Of a stretch of DNA of 39,573 nucleotides, positions 6,795 to 15,485 are shown piece by piece. The notes under the pieces were generated by a model, which saw only the letters and a list, made by a program, of their open reading frames with translations, did not search any database and was not told the DNA's origin. The position numbers and the translations under genes are program-made. The stretch is from contig JBDKVA010000143.1 of NCBI GenBank assembly GCA_039679375.1, forward strand, positions 1 to 39,573. Direction: 5' to 3'. Origin of the DNA: JBDKVA01 sp039679375 (lineage in GTDB: Bacteria; Bacillota; Clostridia; Acetivibrionales; DTU013). Position 1 is the stretch's first letter. Every line of letters begins with the position of its first letter.

Positions 6795-7616
6795 TCATAT
6801 TAATTTTAAAATATTACTCAATGCATAATGGATACCCTCTTCATCATTGCCAAGAGTAACAAACCTGGCACAGCATTTAACCTCATTACTTGCATTACCC
6901 ATTGCTACAGAATACATAAAACCTTTCAGCATTTCAATGTCATTGTAATCATCTCCGAATACGGCAACCTCACACCTGTTAAGATTACATAATTCTGTAA
7001 CCCTATCTACTGCCAGTTTCTTATTTATAGCTTTACTTACAATCTCGATACTTCTAAGAACTCCACTACCTGTCAAATAAACATTTGTCGAAGCGCCTGC
7101 TGCAGCAAGCAATTCATTCTGTAATCCTGCCAGCTTGTCACAAGAAGAAAACACCACTATTTTTACTACATCAAAATAGCTGATGTCCTGAAACGATATA
7201 AGCTCATCCTCATTAACTCCCCATAATGAATAGTTAGCATCTGTCAGACCGTAACGGAATGAATGTTTTTCATGAACAAATTGTAATGCGATATTAGCTT
7301 CCTCGCAGGCTTTTATTATTTCAATTGATATTTTGACTGCTTCCTCAGGAATTGTCGTATATATCTTTTGGTTATTGCAGCATATGCATCCGCCGTTATA
7401 AAAAACTCCGCCATCCTTTATAATCTCCAACTCTTCAGGTGCAAAGCAGAGCATCTTGCCAATCAGGGGAGGCCGCGCAGTAGCAACAAAAATCTTTATT
7501 CCATTCTCATTGCATGCCTTTAATGCTGTTTTGGTTTTGTCAGACAGCTTTCTTGCTGATGTAAGCAATGTGCCGTCAAGGTCGAAAAACAATGCTTTTA
7601 TCATATTTATGCTCAA
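6795..7616 (-). CDS. HAD-superfamily Cof-type phosphatase
   Basis: A 273-residue soluble hydrolase of the Cof/YidA branch. Motif I is FFDLDGTLL with both catalytic Asp, motif II is VATARP, and motif IV is FGDDYNDIEML; the cap domain lies between about residues 85 and 190. Such enzymes dephosphorylate sugar phosphates, FMN or pyridoxal phosphate; the substrate cannot be chosen here. The frame begins with TTG at 7616, five bases after AGG of a GGGGGG run and overlapping the stop of a short upstream frame (TTGA). An ATG at 7604 is the alternative start and matches the family start MIKALFFDLDG better, but lies rather far from the G-run. Confidence 0.88.
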   Translation of the reverse strand: MSINMIKALFFDLDGTLLTSARKLSDKTKTALKACNENGIKIFVATARPPLIGKMLCFAPEELEIIKDGGVFYNGGCICCNNQKIYTTIPEEAVKISIEIIKACEEANIALQFVHEKHSFRYGLTDANYSLWGVNEDELISFQDISYFDVVKIVVFSSCDKLAGLQNELLAAAGASTNVYLTGSGVLRSIEIVSKAINKKLAVDRVTELCNLNRCEVAVFGDDYNDIEMLKGFMYSVAMGNASNEVKCCARFVTLGNDEEGIHYALSNILKLI

Positions 7617-7765
7617 TCCCCCCTGTTTCCCGATTGTCTAAGCATTTCAACATATTTAGCAATATTCTCGCCTGGCACAACGGCTTGCTTTAACCTGTTC
7701 TCCTGCTTTAATATATCTCCGGGTTTATCTGCTCTTGCTGAGATCCCGTTAATTTCACATGGCAC
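7613..7765 (-). pseudogene. Short frame overlapping the HAD start, possible 3-prime gene remnant
   Basis: On the minus strand a frame is open from after a TAG at 7807 to a TGA at 7615-7613. A GTG at 7765 would give 50 residues (starts VPCEINGISARADKPGDIL, ends EMLRQSGNRGD). Its stop overlaps the TTG start of the HAD gene, the pattern of translational coupling. The composition looks protein-like, so it may be the tail of a lost gene or a real small protein. No clear ribosome binding site precedes the GTG. I do not recognise the family. Confidence 0.3.
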
Positions 7766-7775
7766 ACATAATAAA

Positions 7776-7812
7776 CCCCGCAGATCTGCTCCAAAAAAGC
7801 GACTCTACGGGG
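7776..7812 (-). promoter_or_regulatory. Stem-loop in the HAD leader
   Basis: CCCCGCAGA (7776-7784) and TCTACGGGG (7804-7812) form a nine-pair stem (one G-U) around a 19-base loop. On the minus strand it is followed by TTTATTAT, so it could be a weak terminator or attenuator between the promoter at 7877-7905 and the HAD gene. The gap 7617-7982 otherwise holds only the short frame and promoters. Confidence 0.4.
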
Positions 7813-7876
7813 CTGTCTTCATAAAGCGACTGATTTTGCCGTACTTGTACATACCCATAGAAAATCACTTTTTAAT

Positions 7877-7905
7877 ATATTTCCACAACAGGGTCGTTTT
7901 GTCAA
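7877..7905 (-). promoter_or_regulatory. Promoter reading towards the HAD gene
   Basis: Minus-strand TTGACA (7905-7900) is followed after 17 bases by AAATAT (7882-7877). The -35 hexamer is perfect, the -10 moderate. The transcript would carry a leader of about 250 bases containing the stem-loop at 7776-7812 and the short frame. Confidence 0.5.
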
Positions 7906-7982
7906 GATACTTTTATTAATTTAATTAATCCTGCTTTTTATGATAAAATGTGATAATAACCCCATTACTATTGGAGGCCTAA

Positions 7983-9224
7983 ATGAAAAGCAGGAAAGAG
8001 TGTATCATGGAAAGAATGGCTTTGTTGTCAGATGAAAGCCTTGTAAGAATAATTACCGACGAAGCTGGTGAATACGAGCTGGATGCTCAGGAAATTGCAA
8101 AAGAAGAACTCAAAAACAGATGCATTGACATTGATGCTTTTTTCAGTCGAAGAAATTCCAAGACTATACCCTGCAATTCCGATATCTGTGAAGAAAATCC
8201 GGTTACTTTAAATGATATTATTCACAATATTGACTACTCATTAGTGGAAAAAGTATTATATGATATGCACCCGGAAGATTTGAAATTCTCAAGCGATTAC
8301 AAAAGCTTTTTTGAAAAGCTTCTGCAAATGAGCCCTATTATAAGCAAAAGCATATTGATAAAGATTGAAAAAGAGCAATTTGATGCAGATGATCCCTCCA
8401 ATTTTATATGGGTGATATCAGGATTGGATATTGAATCCGGTGAGAAGCTTAACCTTGAGTTAAGTACATGGAATGAATGGCTTGGATTCCACGTACGCCC
8501 TGAAGATCTAAAAAGTATCAATCAGGAGACCTTTGTCTCACTTTGCCTCTATCAAATGACTATGAATGGGTTTTCGGAAGAAGATCGTGAAAGCAACCTT
8601 AAACTGAGAAAAAATGAAGGGCAAGCAAACAGTTATCTTTTTGGCACCAACACCAATAGACCGGATTTCATACATGATAATGTATTCATTTCAGCTTTGG
8701 AATATAAAAAGAGCCACACTGCAGATGAAGCACTTCAAATCCGCCCATGGACACGATTATGGGCACGATCAATGGATTACTCCCTAATTTTTTTTATTTT
8801 TTTAATACTTAACAAATCCGTACTTCATACGGAATTTAATATGCGACTCCTGGGAATATCCATAATCCCTTTGATACAGGCTCTTATTGAGACCCCCATG
8901 CTGCATTTCTTCGGTACAACACCTGGTAAGTGGCTTTTACAGATAAGAATATGTAATCCGGACGGTTGCAAGCTAAGTTATAAAAACGCGCTAAAAAGAA
9001 GCTTCATGGTATGGCTGTTTGGCGAAGCTATAGGTTTGAATACAGTCCTTAATACATTCGCTTACCTGGTTTCTTATTATAGACTATCCTATTCGGGAAA
9101 AACATATTGGGATGATAAAAATAAAGTCTGCGTTATACATAAAAAAATTGGTATACTCAGAGGTATAGTATTTATAACAATATTTCAAGCGATGTTTGTC
9201 TTGATTTGGTCAATATTGTATTGA
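7983..9224 (+). CDS. RDD-family membrane protein with long soluble N-terminus
   Basis: A 413-residue protein. The N-terminal 50 residues carry the pattern ALLSDESLVRIITDEAGEY...AKEELKNRCI, a short helical motif common at the start of clostridial membrane proteins. Residues about 65-240 are soluble and not recognised with confidence. Residues about 255-390 are an RDD domain (PWTRLWARSMDY; later FFGTTPGKWLLQIRI) with two to three membrane helices, followed by a final helix near the C-terminus. RDD proteins are poorly understood; some are linked to ion transport. TTGGAGG precedes the ATG. The next gene follows after 29 bases, so the two are probably one operon. Confidence 0.82.
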   Translation: MKSRKECIMERMALLSDESLVRIITDEAGEYELDAQEIAKEELKNRCIDIDAFFSRRNSKTIPCNSDICEENPVTLNDIIHNIDYSLVEKVLYDMHPEDLKFSSDYKSFFEKLLQMSPIISKSILIKIEKEQFDADDPSNFIWVISGLDIESGEKLNLELSTWNEWLGFHVRPEDLKSINQETFVSLCLYQMTMNGFSEEDRESNLKLRKNEGQANSYLFGTNTNRPDFIHDNVFISALEYKKSHTADEALQIRPWTRLWARSMDYSLIFFIFLILNKSVLHTEFNMRLLGISIIPLIQALIETPMLHFFGTTPGKWLLQIRICNPDGCKLSYKNALKRSFMVWLFGEAIGLNTVLNTFAYLVSYYRLSYSGKTYWDDKNKVCVIHKKIGILRGIVFITIFQAMFVLIWSILY

Positions 9225-9253
9225 TATAGTTACAGAAAACGAGGTTTTTTATT

Positions 9254-10090
9254 ATGAAAATATCCCTGGTAATAAAAGGTTTATTAAAAAATTATCGTAT
9301 TGTTTTTATTCTTTTTGGTATGGAATTTATTTTGCAGTTCACGCAGATTCAACGACGCTTTCTACAACAAACCATATCGGATTTGTACAAAAATAAAATC
9401 ATGAGTGACACTGTGTCAGACTTTGTATCAAGCTCTCTGCCTCTCATTTACCAAACGGTTACATACCTGGTTTTGTGGATATGCGTTTTTTCCGGAGTTC
9501 TATACTTATGTAAAAAAATTATTCATCATGAAGAAGCCAATATGGGTGATTTTGTGCATGGATTAGAAAGCAATTGGAAAAATGTCTTTACTGTTGGACT
9601 GATTTTCACCTTAACCTTTGGTTTGCTTAAAGATATTTTACAGGGATTAATCTCAGGTTTGCGTTTCTTTGATAATGTAATATTTGTTTATGTAAAATCA
9701 GCTGTTTCCTCTTCTTTATCTATATTCTACACAGCTTTAATTCCATACGGATCATTAATGCTTATTGAAAACAAAATAAAAATCCGTGAGCTATTTTCAT
9801 CAATACTAAATTTTATTTTTTCCAGAGAAGCATTAAAGCTATATATCATCCTGCTTTTTGCGGGATGCTTGCTGCAGCCGGTAAATATGATAAAAAACCA
9901 ATATATGTTAAGCTCATCATTAACAGAAGATAGTTTATTTAGTATCATGGATATAATATCAACATTTAAACCTCCCCTGTGGTTAAAAATTATAGAGTGG
10001 TTTATTAATACTATAATCACAGCATTTACAGTTATGTATGTTAGTTTGATTTTTTATAACAAACCTGGTAAAGCCGAATTTATTGATTAA
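9254..10090 (+). CDS. Six-helix integral membrane protein, function unknown
   Basis: A 278-residue hydrophobic protein with about six predicted membrane helices (near residues 13-30, 65-88, 112-130, 150-172, 193-210 and 245-268). The short soluble parts have no motif I recognise. The overall form, with long amphipathic linkers, recalls DUF-type permease-like proteins found beside RDD genes. It follows the RDD gene by 29 bases and may form a complex with it; this is inferred from position alone. GAGG lies about nine bases before the ATG. It ends 26 bases from the stop of the convergent recQ, and no clear terminator lies between them. Confidence 0.65.
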   Translation: MKISLVIKGLLKNYRIVFILFGMEFILQFTQIQRRFLQQTISDLYKNKIMSDTVSDFVSSSLPLIYQTVTYLVLWICVFSGVLYLCKKIIHHEEANMGDFVHGLESNWKNVFTVGLIFTLTFGLLKDILQGLISGLRFFDNVIFVYVKSAVSSSLSIFYTALIPYGSLMLIENKIKIRELFSSILNFIFSREALKLYIILLFAGCLLQPVNMIKNQYMLSSSLTEDSLFSIMDIISTFKPPLWLKIIEWFINTIITAFTVMYVSLIFYNKPGKAEFID

Positions 10091-10115
10091 AATTATCTAT
10101 GTCAATGGTTAATTC

Positions 10116-12227
10116 CTATTTTGCAGTATCTCCATTTTTTTTCAATCTGCTCCTGATAGCTCCTGATGTTCTTTCGTGGAGCTTGCTTATTTCTGAAATG
10201 CTCAGGCCGTTTTCATATTCCTGCCTTAACCTGGCATCCTCCTCTTCGCTCCATGCGTTATATGCACTCACTTTGCCCTGGGTCATCAATTTTTCCTTAT
10301 ACATTGCGAATGAACCTTTGGGACTCCCAGTAGAATTACCTGCATCAGATGAATCATTCCCCACGGATCTATCCATTGCGGTATCATCCTTTATCTCTTC
10401 ATGTTGTTTTACATACGATACAATTTCTTCAATGAATATTTCCCCATACTTGTCCAGTTTGGCTTTGCCGACACCATTCACTTTTATAAAGCCGGTTTGG
10501 TTTACCGGTAATTTTCTGCACATATCCCATAGAGCTGCATCTGTGAAAACTATATATGCAGGAACTTTCTGGTCTGCCGCAATTTTATTTCTCAAAAGTC
10601 TCAGCCTGTCAAACAGCTCTTCATTTTTATTTTTTTCAGACGCCTTTTCCTGCTTAAGTCCCTCTTTCTCTGCTTCGAAATCCTGCTTCAATATTTTCAT
10701 TTTCACTTCGTAACCTTTAAAAAGTACCTGTGCCGCACTTTCTGCAAGTCTGACAACAGGATACTCCGTATCAGTTATTTCTAAAAACCCCTGCAGAATG
10801 ATGAAGTTAAAAATATCACGGAGCTTGTTTTCGGAGCAATCTGACATGATCCCATATGTAGACAGCAAGTTAAGCCTGTTTGAAATAAGCTTCTGATTTT
10901 TACTTCCTCTTAAAATATCAATAACCATTTTCATTCCGTACCGCTCACCTGAACGCTTTACACATGAAATAATCTTTTGTGCCTCTAATGTAACATCCAT
11001 ATCCTCAAAATTCGAATTGCAATTAGAGCAGTTACCGCAATAATTAAGCGTTCTCTCGCCAAAATAGTTCAGGATGTATTCGCGCAGGCAGTCATTTGTA
11101 TGGCAGTAAAACGTCATTTTCTTCAGTAGTTGCCTATCCTTTTCCTTGATTGCAGCTTTTGTTTCCTCATCCAGATCCTCGTTTCCATCGGTTTTTTCAA
11201 TAAGGAACTGGTTAATAATGACGTCCTGTCCACTGTAAAACAGCAGGCACTCCGCCGGTTCACCGTCACGTCCTGCTCTCCCGGCTTCCTGATAATAGCT
11301 TTCCATATTCTTGGGCATATTGTAATGCACCACATAGGACACGTTGGATTTATCAATTCCCATTCCAAATGCATTCGTAGCAACCATAATATTACATTTG
11401 TCATAAATAAATAAGTCCTGGTTCTCTCTGCGTTCCTGATCGGACAGTCCGGCATGATATCTTGCAGCGCTAAAGCCTGAAGAAATAAGATCACCGCATA
11501 CCTCATCCACTGTTTTCCTGGTCGAACAATACACTATCCCGAACCTTTTTTCTTTGCCTTTAAGATAACGTTTCAATTCAACAAGCTTGTTACCGGGTTT
11601 GGATACGGAAAAGTACAGATTCTTTCTATCAAAGCCTGTCGTTAATACATAGGGCTTATTCAAATGCAATTTTTCCGTAATATCGTCCCGTACCTTCGAT
11701 GTTGCTGTCGCAGTAAATGCAGACACTACCGGCCTTACTGAAAGCCCTTCTATAAACCGGGCTATTTGCAGATAGCTGGGTCTGAAATCCTGCCCCCATT
11801 GTGAGACGCAATGCGCCTCGTCAATTGTTACCATTGAAATTTTCATATCCTCCGCAAAGGAGAGGAACTCTTGTAACAGCAGTCTTTCGGGTGCCACATA
11901 GATTATTCTGTACATACCTGCCGCTGCATTCCGAAGTGCTCTGGAATATTGTTCGAAGCTTAGTGAGCTGTTAAGGTACGCCGCACATATACCAGCCTGA
12001 TTAAGTGAGCTGACCTGGTCTTTCATAAGTGAAATCAGCGGTGATATTACAAGGGTTATCCCTTCAAAAAGCAATGCAGGCAGCTGGTAGCAAATAGATT
12101 TCCCAGCCCCTGTGGGCATGACTCCAAGCGTATCCGTACCGTTAAGGATATGGTCGATCAACTCTTCCTGGCCTTCCTTGAAAGAATCGTATCCGAAATA
12201 TTTCTTCAGCGCGTCTGATTTATTCAT
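10116..12227 (-). CDS. recQ: ATP-dependent DNA helicase RecQ
   Basis: A 3-prime to 5-prime DNA helicase for recombination and fork repair, 703 residues. Visible are Walker A (PTGAGKS, Lys43), the DEAH box at 136-139 with TIDEAHCVSQWGQDFRPSYL, motif III SAFTATAT, and in the second RecA lobe ATNAFGMGIDK and QEAGRAGRDG. The RQC zinc site follows (C..CL..YILNYF..CGNCSNC), then winged helix and an HRDC domain near 530-605 (PAYIVFTDAALWDM). After about residue 645 a short extra domain (AWSEEEDARLRQEYENGLSI; SGAIRSRLKKNG) reads as a Myb/HTH-like DNA-binding tail seen in some Firmicutes homologues. Monocistronic, converging on the membrane-protein pair. Confidence 0.95.
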   Translation of the reverse strand: MNKSDALKKYFGYDSFKEGQEELIDHILNGTDTLGVMPTGAGKSICYQLPALLFEGITLVISPLISLMKDQVSSLNQAGICAAYLNSSLSFEQYSRALRNAAAGMYRIIYVAPERLLLQEFLSFAEDMKISMVTIDEAHCVSQWGQDFRPSYLQIARFIEGLSVRPVVSAFTATATSKVRDDITEKLHLNKPYVLTTGFDRKNLYFSVSKPGNKLVELKRYLKGKEKRFGIVYCSTRKTVDEVCGDLISSGFSAARYHAGLSDQERRENQDLFIYDKCNIMVATNAFGMGIDKSNVSYVVHYNMPKNMESYYQEAGRAGRDGEPAECLLFYSGQDVIINQFLIEKTDGNEDLDEETKAAIKEKDRQLLKKMTFYCHTNDCLREYILNYFGERTLNYCGNCSNCNSNFEDMDVTLEAQKIISCVKRSGERYGMKMVIDILRGSKNQKLISNRLNLLSTYGIMSDCSENKLRDIFNFIILQGFLEITDTEYPVVRLAESAAQVLFKGYEVKMKILKQDFEAEKEGLKQEKASEKNKNEELFDRLRLLRNKIAADQKVPAYIVFTDAALWDMCRKLPVNQTGFIKVNGVGKAKLDKYGEIFIEEIVSYVKQHEEIKDDTAMDRSVGNDSSDAGNSTGSPKGSFAMYKEKLMTQGKVSAYNAWSEEEDARLRQEYENGLSISEISKLHERTSGAIRSRLKKNGDTAK

Positions 12228-12263
12228 TATACTTTATCAAATCCCTATTCATTTTTAGTCACT

Positions 12264-12455
12264 TTAATATATTCTACATAAAATTACAGATTCCTCCATT
12301 GATTTGCTATTTTTCTTTATCACTTTGGCAAATGTTACATTATCGGCAGCGCAAGTCAGAAGAATAGATCGGATACCCAGTTTGGCTGCTTCAGGCATAA
12401 GCAGTTTCAAAAGCATACTCTGTTGAATTTCTTTATGGACCGGTTTTTCCGCCCT
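12264..12455 (-). pseudogene. GNAT acetyltransferase C-terminal remnant
   Basis: A minus-strand frame of 63 residues, open from a TGA at 12458 to TAA at 12264. It reads KEIQQSMLLKLLMPEAAKLG, then IRSILLTCAADNVTFAKVIK, then KNSKSMEESVIL. This is the acetyl-CoA-binding helix, strand and C-terminal part of a GNAT acetyltransferase (compare the usual pattern KELGI..VLVTCD.DN..S.KVIEKNGG). The N-terminal half, and with it a start, is missing: upstream the frame runs into the 3-prime end of the SIS gene. It is most likely the stump of a gene cut off when the sugar operon took its present position. Confidence 0.65.
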
Positions 12456-13056
12456 TCAGCTCATCCTTCAGCAATGCTCCTACAGCGCCGTGATTATGGT
12501 TATAGTAGAATGCTTCTTCCGTAAACTGCGGGTATCTTGTCAATTCATCCGCGATCGCATCAAAAATGGATATGATCGCTACAATGCTTGCTGTTGGCAG
12601 CATATGACGATAGTCAGATTCCGCCACATTAAGATGCAGTACGATATCTGCCGCTTTAGCCAGCCTGGAATCCGGATTTTGCGTTACTGTGATCAGTTTT
12701 ATGCCTTTCCCTTTTATTGAATCGATCAGGTTAACAAGCTCTTCCGTATTTCCTCCCTTGGACAGGGCTATGACCAGATCTTCCTTTTGCACTGCTCCGA
12801 ATGCTCCATGTGCGGCGTCTCCCGCTGATATAAAGAAGGACGGTACATTCGCCACACAGAGCATATGCGCTATTTTCCTGGCGGCAACCGAGGAGGTGCC
12901 CATACCCAGTGTTGCGATCCTGCCCTTACAATTCAATATCGCATTAAAAACAGCTTCATATTCTTCCGGATCCAATTTCTCCGGAAGCTCCTGCAATTCC
13001 TTTGCATTGATCCTCCACATGCTGCAAGCGTTTTCAAATATACTGTTATCTTTCAT
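12433..13056 (-). CDS. SIS-domain sugar-phosphate isomerase, KpsF/GutQ-like
   Basis: A 207-residue single SIS domain. Motifs are GMGTSSVAARKIAHML, a nucleotide-sugar-phosphate loop ALSKGGNTEELVNLI, and LPTASIVAIISIFDAIADEL, followed near the end by HNHGAVGALL. The last matches the HPGGALGRLL tail of arabinose-5-phosphate isomerases, which interconvert ribulose 5-phosphate and arabinose 5-phosphate. The CBS pair of KdsD/KpsF is absent, as in other short family members; a 6-phospho-3-hexuloisomerase role is possible. GGGAGG precedes the ATG. It is the last gene of the operon that starts at 18543 and could channel the phosphorylated ketose onward. Confidence 0.82.
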   Translation of the reverse strand: MKDNSIFENACSMWRINAKELQELPEKLDPEEYEAVFNAILNCKGRIATLGMGTSSVAARKIAHMLCVANVPSFFISAGDAAHGAFGAVQKEDLVIALSKGGNTEELVNLIDSIKGKGIKLITVTQNPDSRLAKAADIVLHLNVAESDYRHMLPTASIVAIISIFDAIADELTRYPQFTEEAFYYNHNHGAVGALLKDELKGGKTGP

Positions 13057-13104
13057 ATCGAACGCCTCCCATTAAGCTTTTTTGTGGTAATATCCTGCCG
13101 TATT

Positions 13105-14163
13105 TTACTCCTGCGGTATAAATACCACCTTCAGCGCCTTTCCTTCCGAGGCAAGCGCCACGCCCTTTTTAAATTCATCCAGAGGCATGACGTGCGTCAC
13201 CAGAGAGTCTCCCGGAATTTTTCCTGATTGAAGCAGGGAAAGCGCCAGTCTGTGGTGTCTGGGCGCAAAAGTCGTAGTTCCGATAACGTGAAGCCCTTTA
13301 TAATGGATCAGGTTTGTATCGATTCCCGGTTTGCTTTTACCGTGGGGCAGACCGCCGAACAGCAGGATGCGGCCACCCTTTTTGGCCATCTCCAACGCCT
13401 GTATTTGAGTTTCACCGACCGGGTTTGCTGTAATGACTACGTCTGCTCCTTTTCCACTCGTTGCTTTTTTAACCTCTTCAACAAGATCAACATTTAACGC
13501 ATTGATAAGAAGATCAGGTTTGAAGGCTTCGCACATTCTCAGCCTGTCCTCGAACACATCTGCTATGATGACCTTTGCTGCGCCTCTGGCCTTTGCCACG
13601 CTTACATGGATGCAGCCGACAGGGCCGCTTCCGATGATCACAACCGTGTCGCCCATCCCGACCTGTCCCTTTTCCTGGGCATTGACAACAGAGGATGCGG
13701 GTTCAGCCACCGCAGCAGCCTTATAATCTATTCCGGCCGGAACAGGCTGGATCGCCCCATGTGCGAGCGCCTCCTCCGGAATGGCAATATACTCCGCAAA
13801 TCCGCCCGGCCAATGCTGCGCTATCTCTCTCAGATTGTCGCAAAGCTCATATCTGCCCTCCAGGCAATAGTCACAGGAGCCGCAATACACAGTCGGTGCA
13901 ATGGCTATCCTGTCGCCGGTTTTCCAGCGGCCTTCGTACAGGCTTCCCGTACGGATCACCTCACCGGCGATTTCGTGCCCGATGATCCATGGCAGATGAA
14001 TATTCCTGTGCCCGCTCCCAAGTGTCCTGAGGTCGGAGCCGCACAGCCCGCATGCCAGCACCTTCAGTAAAATCCCTTTATCGCTGCACTCCGGCGTCTT
14101 TACTATTTCTATTCCATACTCATTTGGCGCATACAGTACCAGCGCTTTCATCAAATCGGACAT
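13105..14163 (-). CDS. Zinc-dependent medium-chain alcohol/polyol dehydrogenase
   Basis: A 352-residue MDR enzyme of the sorbitol/threonine dehydrogenase branch, oxidising a secondary alcohol with NAD(P). The catalytic zinc residues lie in ACGLCGSDLRTLG and PWIIGHEIAGEV. The structural zinc site is CGSCDYCLEGRYELC, and the Rossmann motif is VIIGSGPVGCIHV. It starts two bases after the stop of the SAF-domain oxidoreductase, so translation is tightly linked. An alternative ATG lies at 14151. In this cluster a polyol or hydroxy-acid substrate is likely; the exact one is not visible. Confidence 0.9.
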   Translation of the reverse strand: MSDLMKALVLYAPNEYGIEIVKTPECSDKGILLKVLACGLCGSDLRTLGSGHRNIHLPWIIGHEIAGEVIRTGSLYEGRWKTGDRIAIAPTVYCGSCDYCLEGRYELCDNLREIAQHWPGGFAEYIAIPEEALAHGAIQPVPAGIDYKAAAVAEPASSVVNAQEKGQVGMGDTVVIIGSGPVGCIHVSVAKARGAAKVIIADVFEDRLRMCEAFKPDLLINALNVDLVEEVKKATSGKGADVVITANPVGETQIQALEMAKKGGRILLFGGLPHGKSKPGIDTNLIHYKGLHVIGTTTFAPRHHRLALSLLQSGKIPGDSLVTHVMPLDEFKKGVALASEGKALKVVFIPQE

Positions 14164-14165
14164 CT

Positions 14166-15473
14166 CTATTCACCCATCCGCCTTTCATCCGTCAACATGG
14201 CATCCTGCATCCTTCTCAGCCTGTAAATGAATGTATTTGCATCAGGCGCAAAGTTGTCCTCCGTCAGCATTTCACCCTTTTTGACCTCTCCTAGGACCTT
14301 CCCTCCCGTTGCAATGCCCATGGGAATGGCTTTTTTCTGCCTGGCCTCCTGATAGGTATATATTCTGTTGAATATATCCGCGCTGCCGATCGAGCCAACG
14401 GTTTCGCCCGGCTTCAAATCCCGCTTTGCCATTGCAACCACTTCCGAGTACATCGATTTGGCCGTTACGGTAGGCTCGCCATAGATAACAGCTTCCGCAA
14501 CCGCTATCGGCGTCTCGATATTGCACAGGTGGAATGGCCTGAAGAACATATAATACGGCCCTTCCCCCATGGAGACGAAATGCATGTCGTTAACGATCCT
14601 CGGTTCATCTGTTGCTACAATGGCGAATACGCCCGGTGCAACCTTGCCTGTTGAAAAGTCCACACAGCCGCGCCTGCCGAGGATGCCGCCGTCCGATTCG
14701 GGAATGAAGACCCTGCTCAGCTCACCGATCTCCGCCTTTGGACCGTGCATGCCCGGGACATCCGGGATCAGGCCTGTTGCATTTGATACAGCCGCCATCT
14801 CTACCATCGTCTTGGTACCGTCAATAAAGGACGACAGCATCTTTGGGTTCATCCCCTTGCTTTCCGCTTCGGCACGGCACATATCCGGAGTGATTTCAAA
14901 ATTGATCGGGTTATTTTTTCCTTTTCCAAGGCAAACGACTTCAAAGCCGATCGTCCTTGAAAAATCGTAAAGCATCTTGCATACGGCAGGCTCGTCACCG
15001 GAGGCCACCGTATACACGGAACCGGTCTTTCTTGCAATCCGGTCGAGAAGGACGCCTACCGTCACATCTGTCTCTACATTGAGCATGACAATGTTCTTTC
15101 GGTTTGTGATCCCCTCCCATGCAACCCTTGCTCCGATGTCAGTGATCCCCGTAGCTTCGACTACCGCGTCCAGATTGTCCAGTTGCGGAAGCAGCAGGGC
15201 GTCCTCCGTTATCAGGTATTTCCCGCTTCTCAATATATCCTCCGCCTTTGAGCGGCTATTTGCAACACAGATCATGTCCTCCGGGATACAAAGACTTTTC
15301 AGCACATTTCTGGGACGGTCGGGGTCGATATCCGAGATCGCATACGTCTCAAGGCCTTCCATCCTGTGGGTCACATGCACCAGCCCCGAACCCATCTGGC
15401 CGCAGCCCACAAGCCCGGTCCTGATACGTTTGCCGTCCTTCTCAAGCTTTTGCAGATGTTGATATAATTCCAT
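14166..15473 (-). CDS. DRL-like NAD(P)-dependent oxidoreductase with SAF domain
   Basis: A 435-residue protein with an N-terminal Rossmann fold (TGLVGCGQMGSGLVHV at about 19-34), a homoserine-dehydrogenase-like catalytic region, and a C-terminal SAF domain (about 345-410; AKRDLKPGETVGSIG). This architecture is that of the DRL (DXR-like) family. Its Brucella abortus member carries out the DXP reductoisomerase step of isoprenoid synthesis; many homologues sit in sugar clusters and have no assigned reaction. Here it lies 12 bases behind an FGGY kinase and two bases before an alcohol dehydrogenase, so a catabolic redox or reductoisomerase step on a sugar phosphate is more likely than isoprenoid synthesis. 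AAGGAG precedes the ATG. The fold is clear, the reaction open. Confidence 0.8.
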   Translation of the reverse strand: MELYQHLQKLEKDGKRIRTGLVGCGQMGSGLVHVTHRMEGLETYAISDIDPDRPRNVLKSLCIPEDMICVANSRSKAEDILRSGKYLITEDALLLPQLDNLDAVVEATGITDIGARVAWEGITNRKNIVMLNVETDVTVGVLLDRIARKTGSVYTVASGDEPAVCKMLYDFSRTIGFEVVCLGKGKNNPINFEITPDMCRAEAESKGMNPKMLSSFIDGTKTMVEMAAVSNATGLIPDVPGMHGPKAEIGELSRVFIPESDGGILGRRGCVDFSTGKVAPGVFAIVATDEPRIVNDMHFVSMGEGPYYMFFRPFHLCNIETPIAVAEAVIYGEPTVTAKSMYSEVVAMAKRDLKPGETVGSIGSADIFNRIYTYQEARQKKAIPMGIATGGKVLGEVKKGEMLTEDNFAPDANTFIYRLRRMQDAMLTDERRMGE

Positions 15474-15485
15474 GTCCTTTGCTCC

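Noticed and set aside
10099..10713. 204-residue plus-strand frame with hydrophobic residues
   Set aside because: It lies wholly opposite recQ, whose helicase motifs are unmistakable; the hydrophobic run is the antisense of charged codons.
14166..15473. Homoserine dehydrogenase
   Set aside because: The fold is related, but the C-terminal SAF domain and the sugar-operon context fit the DRL-like family better; no threonine or lysine genes are near.
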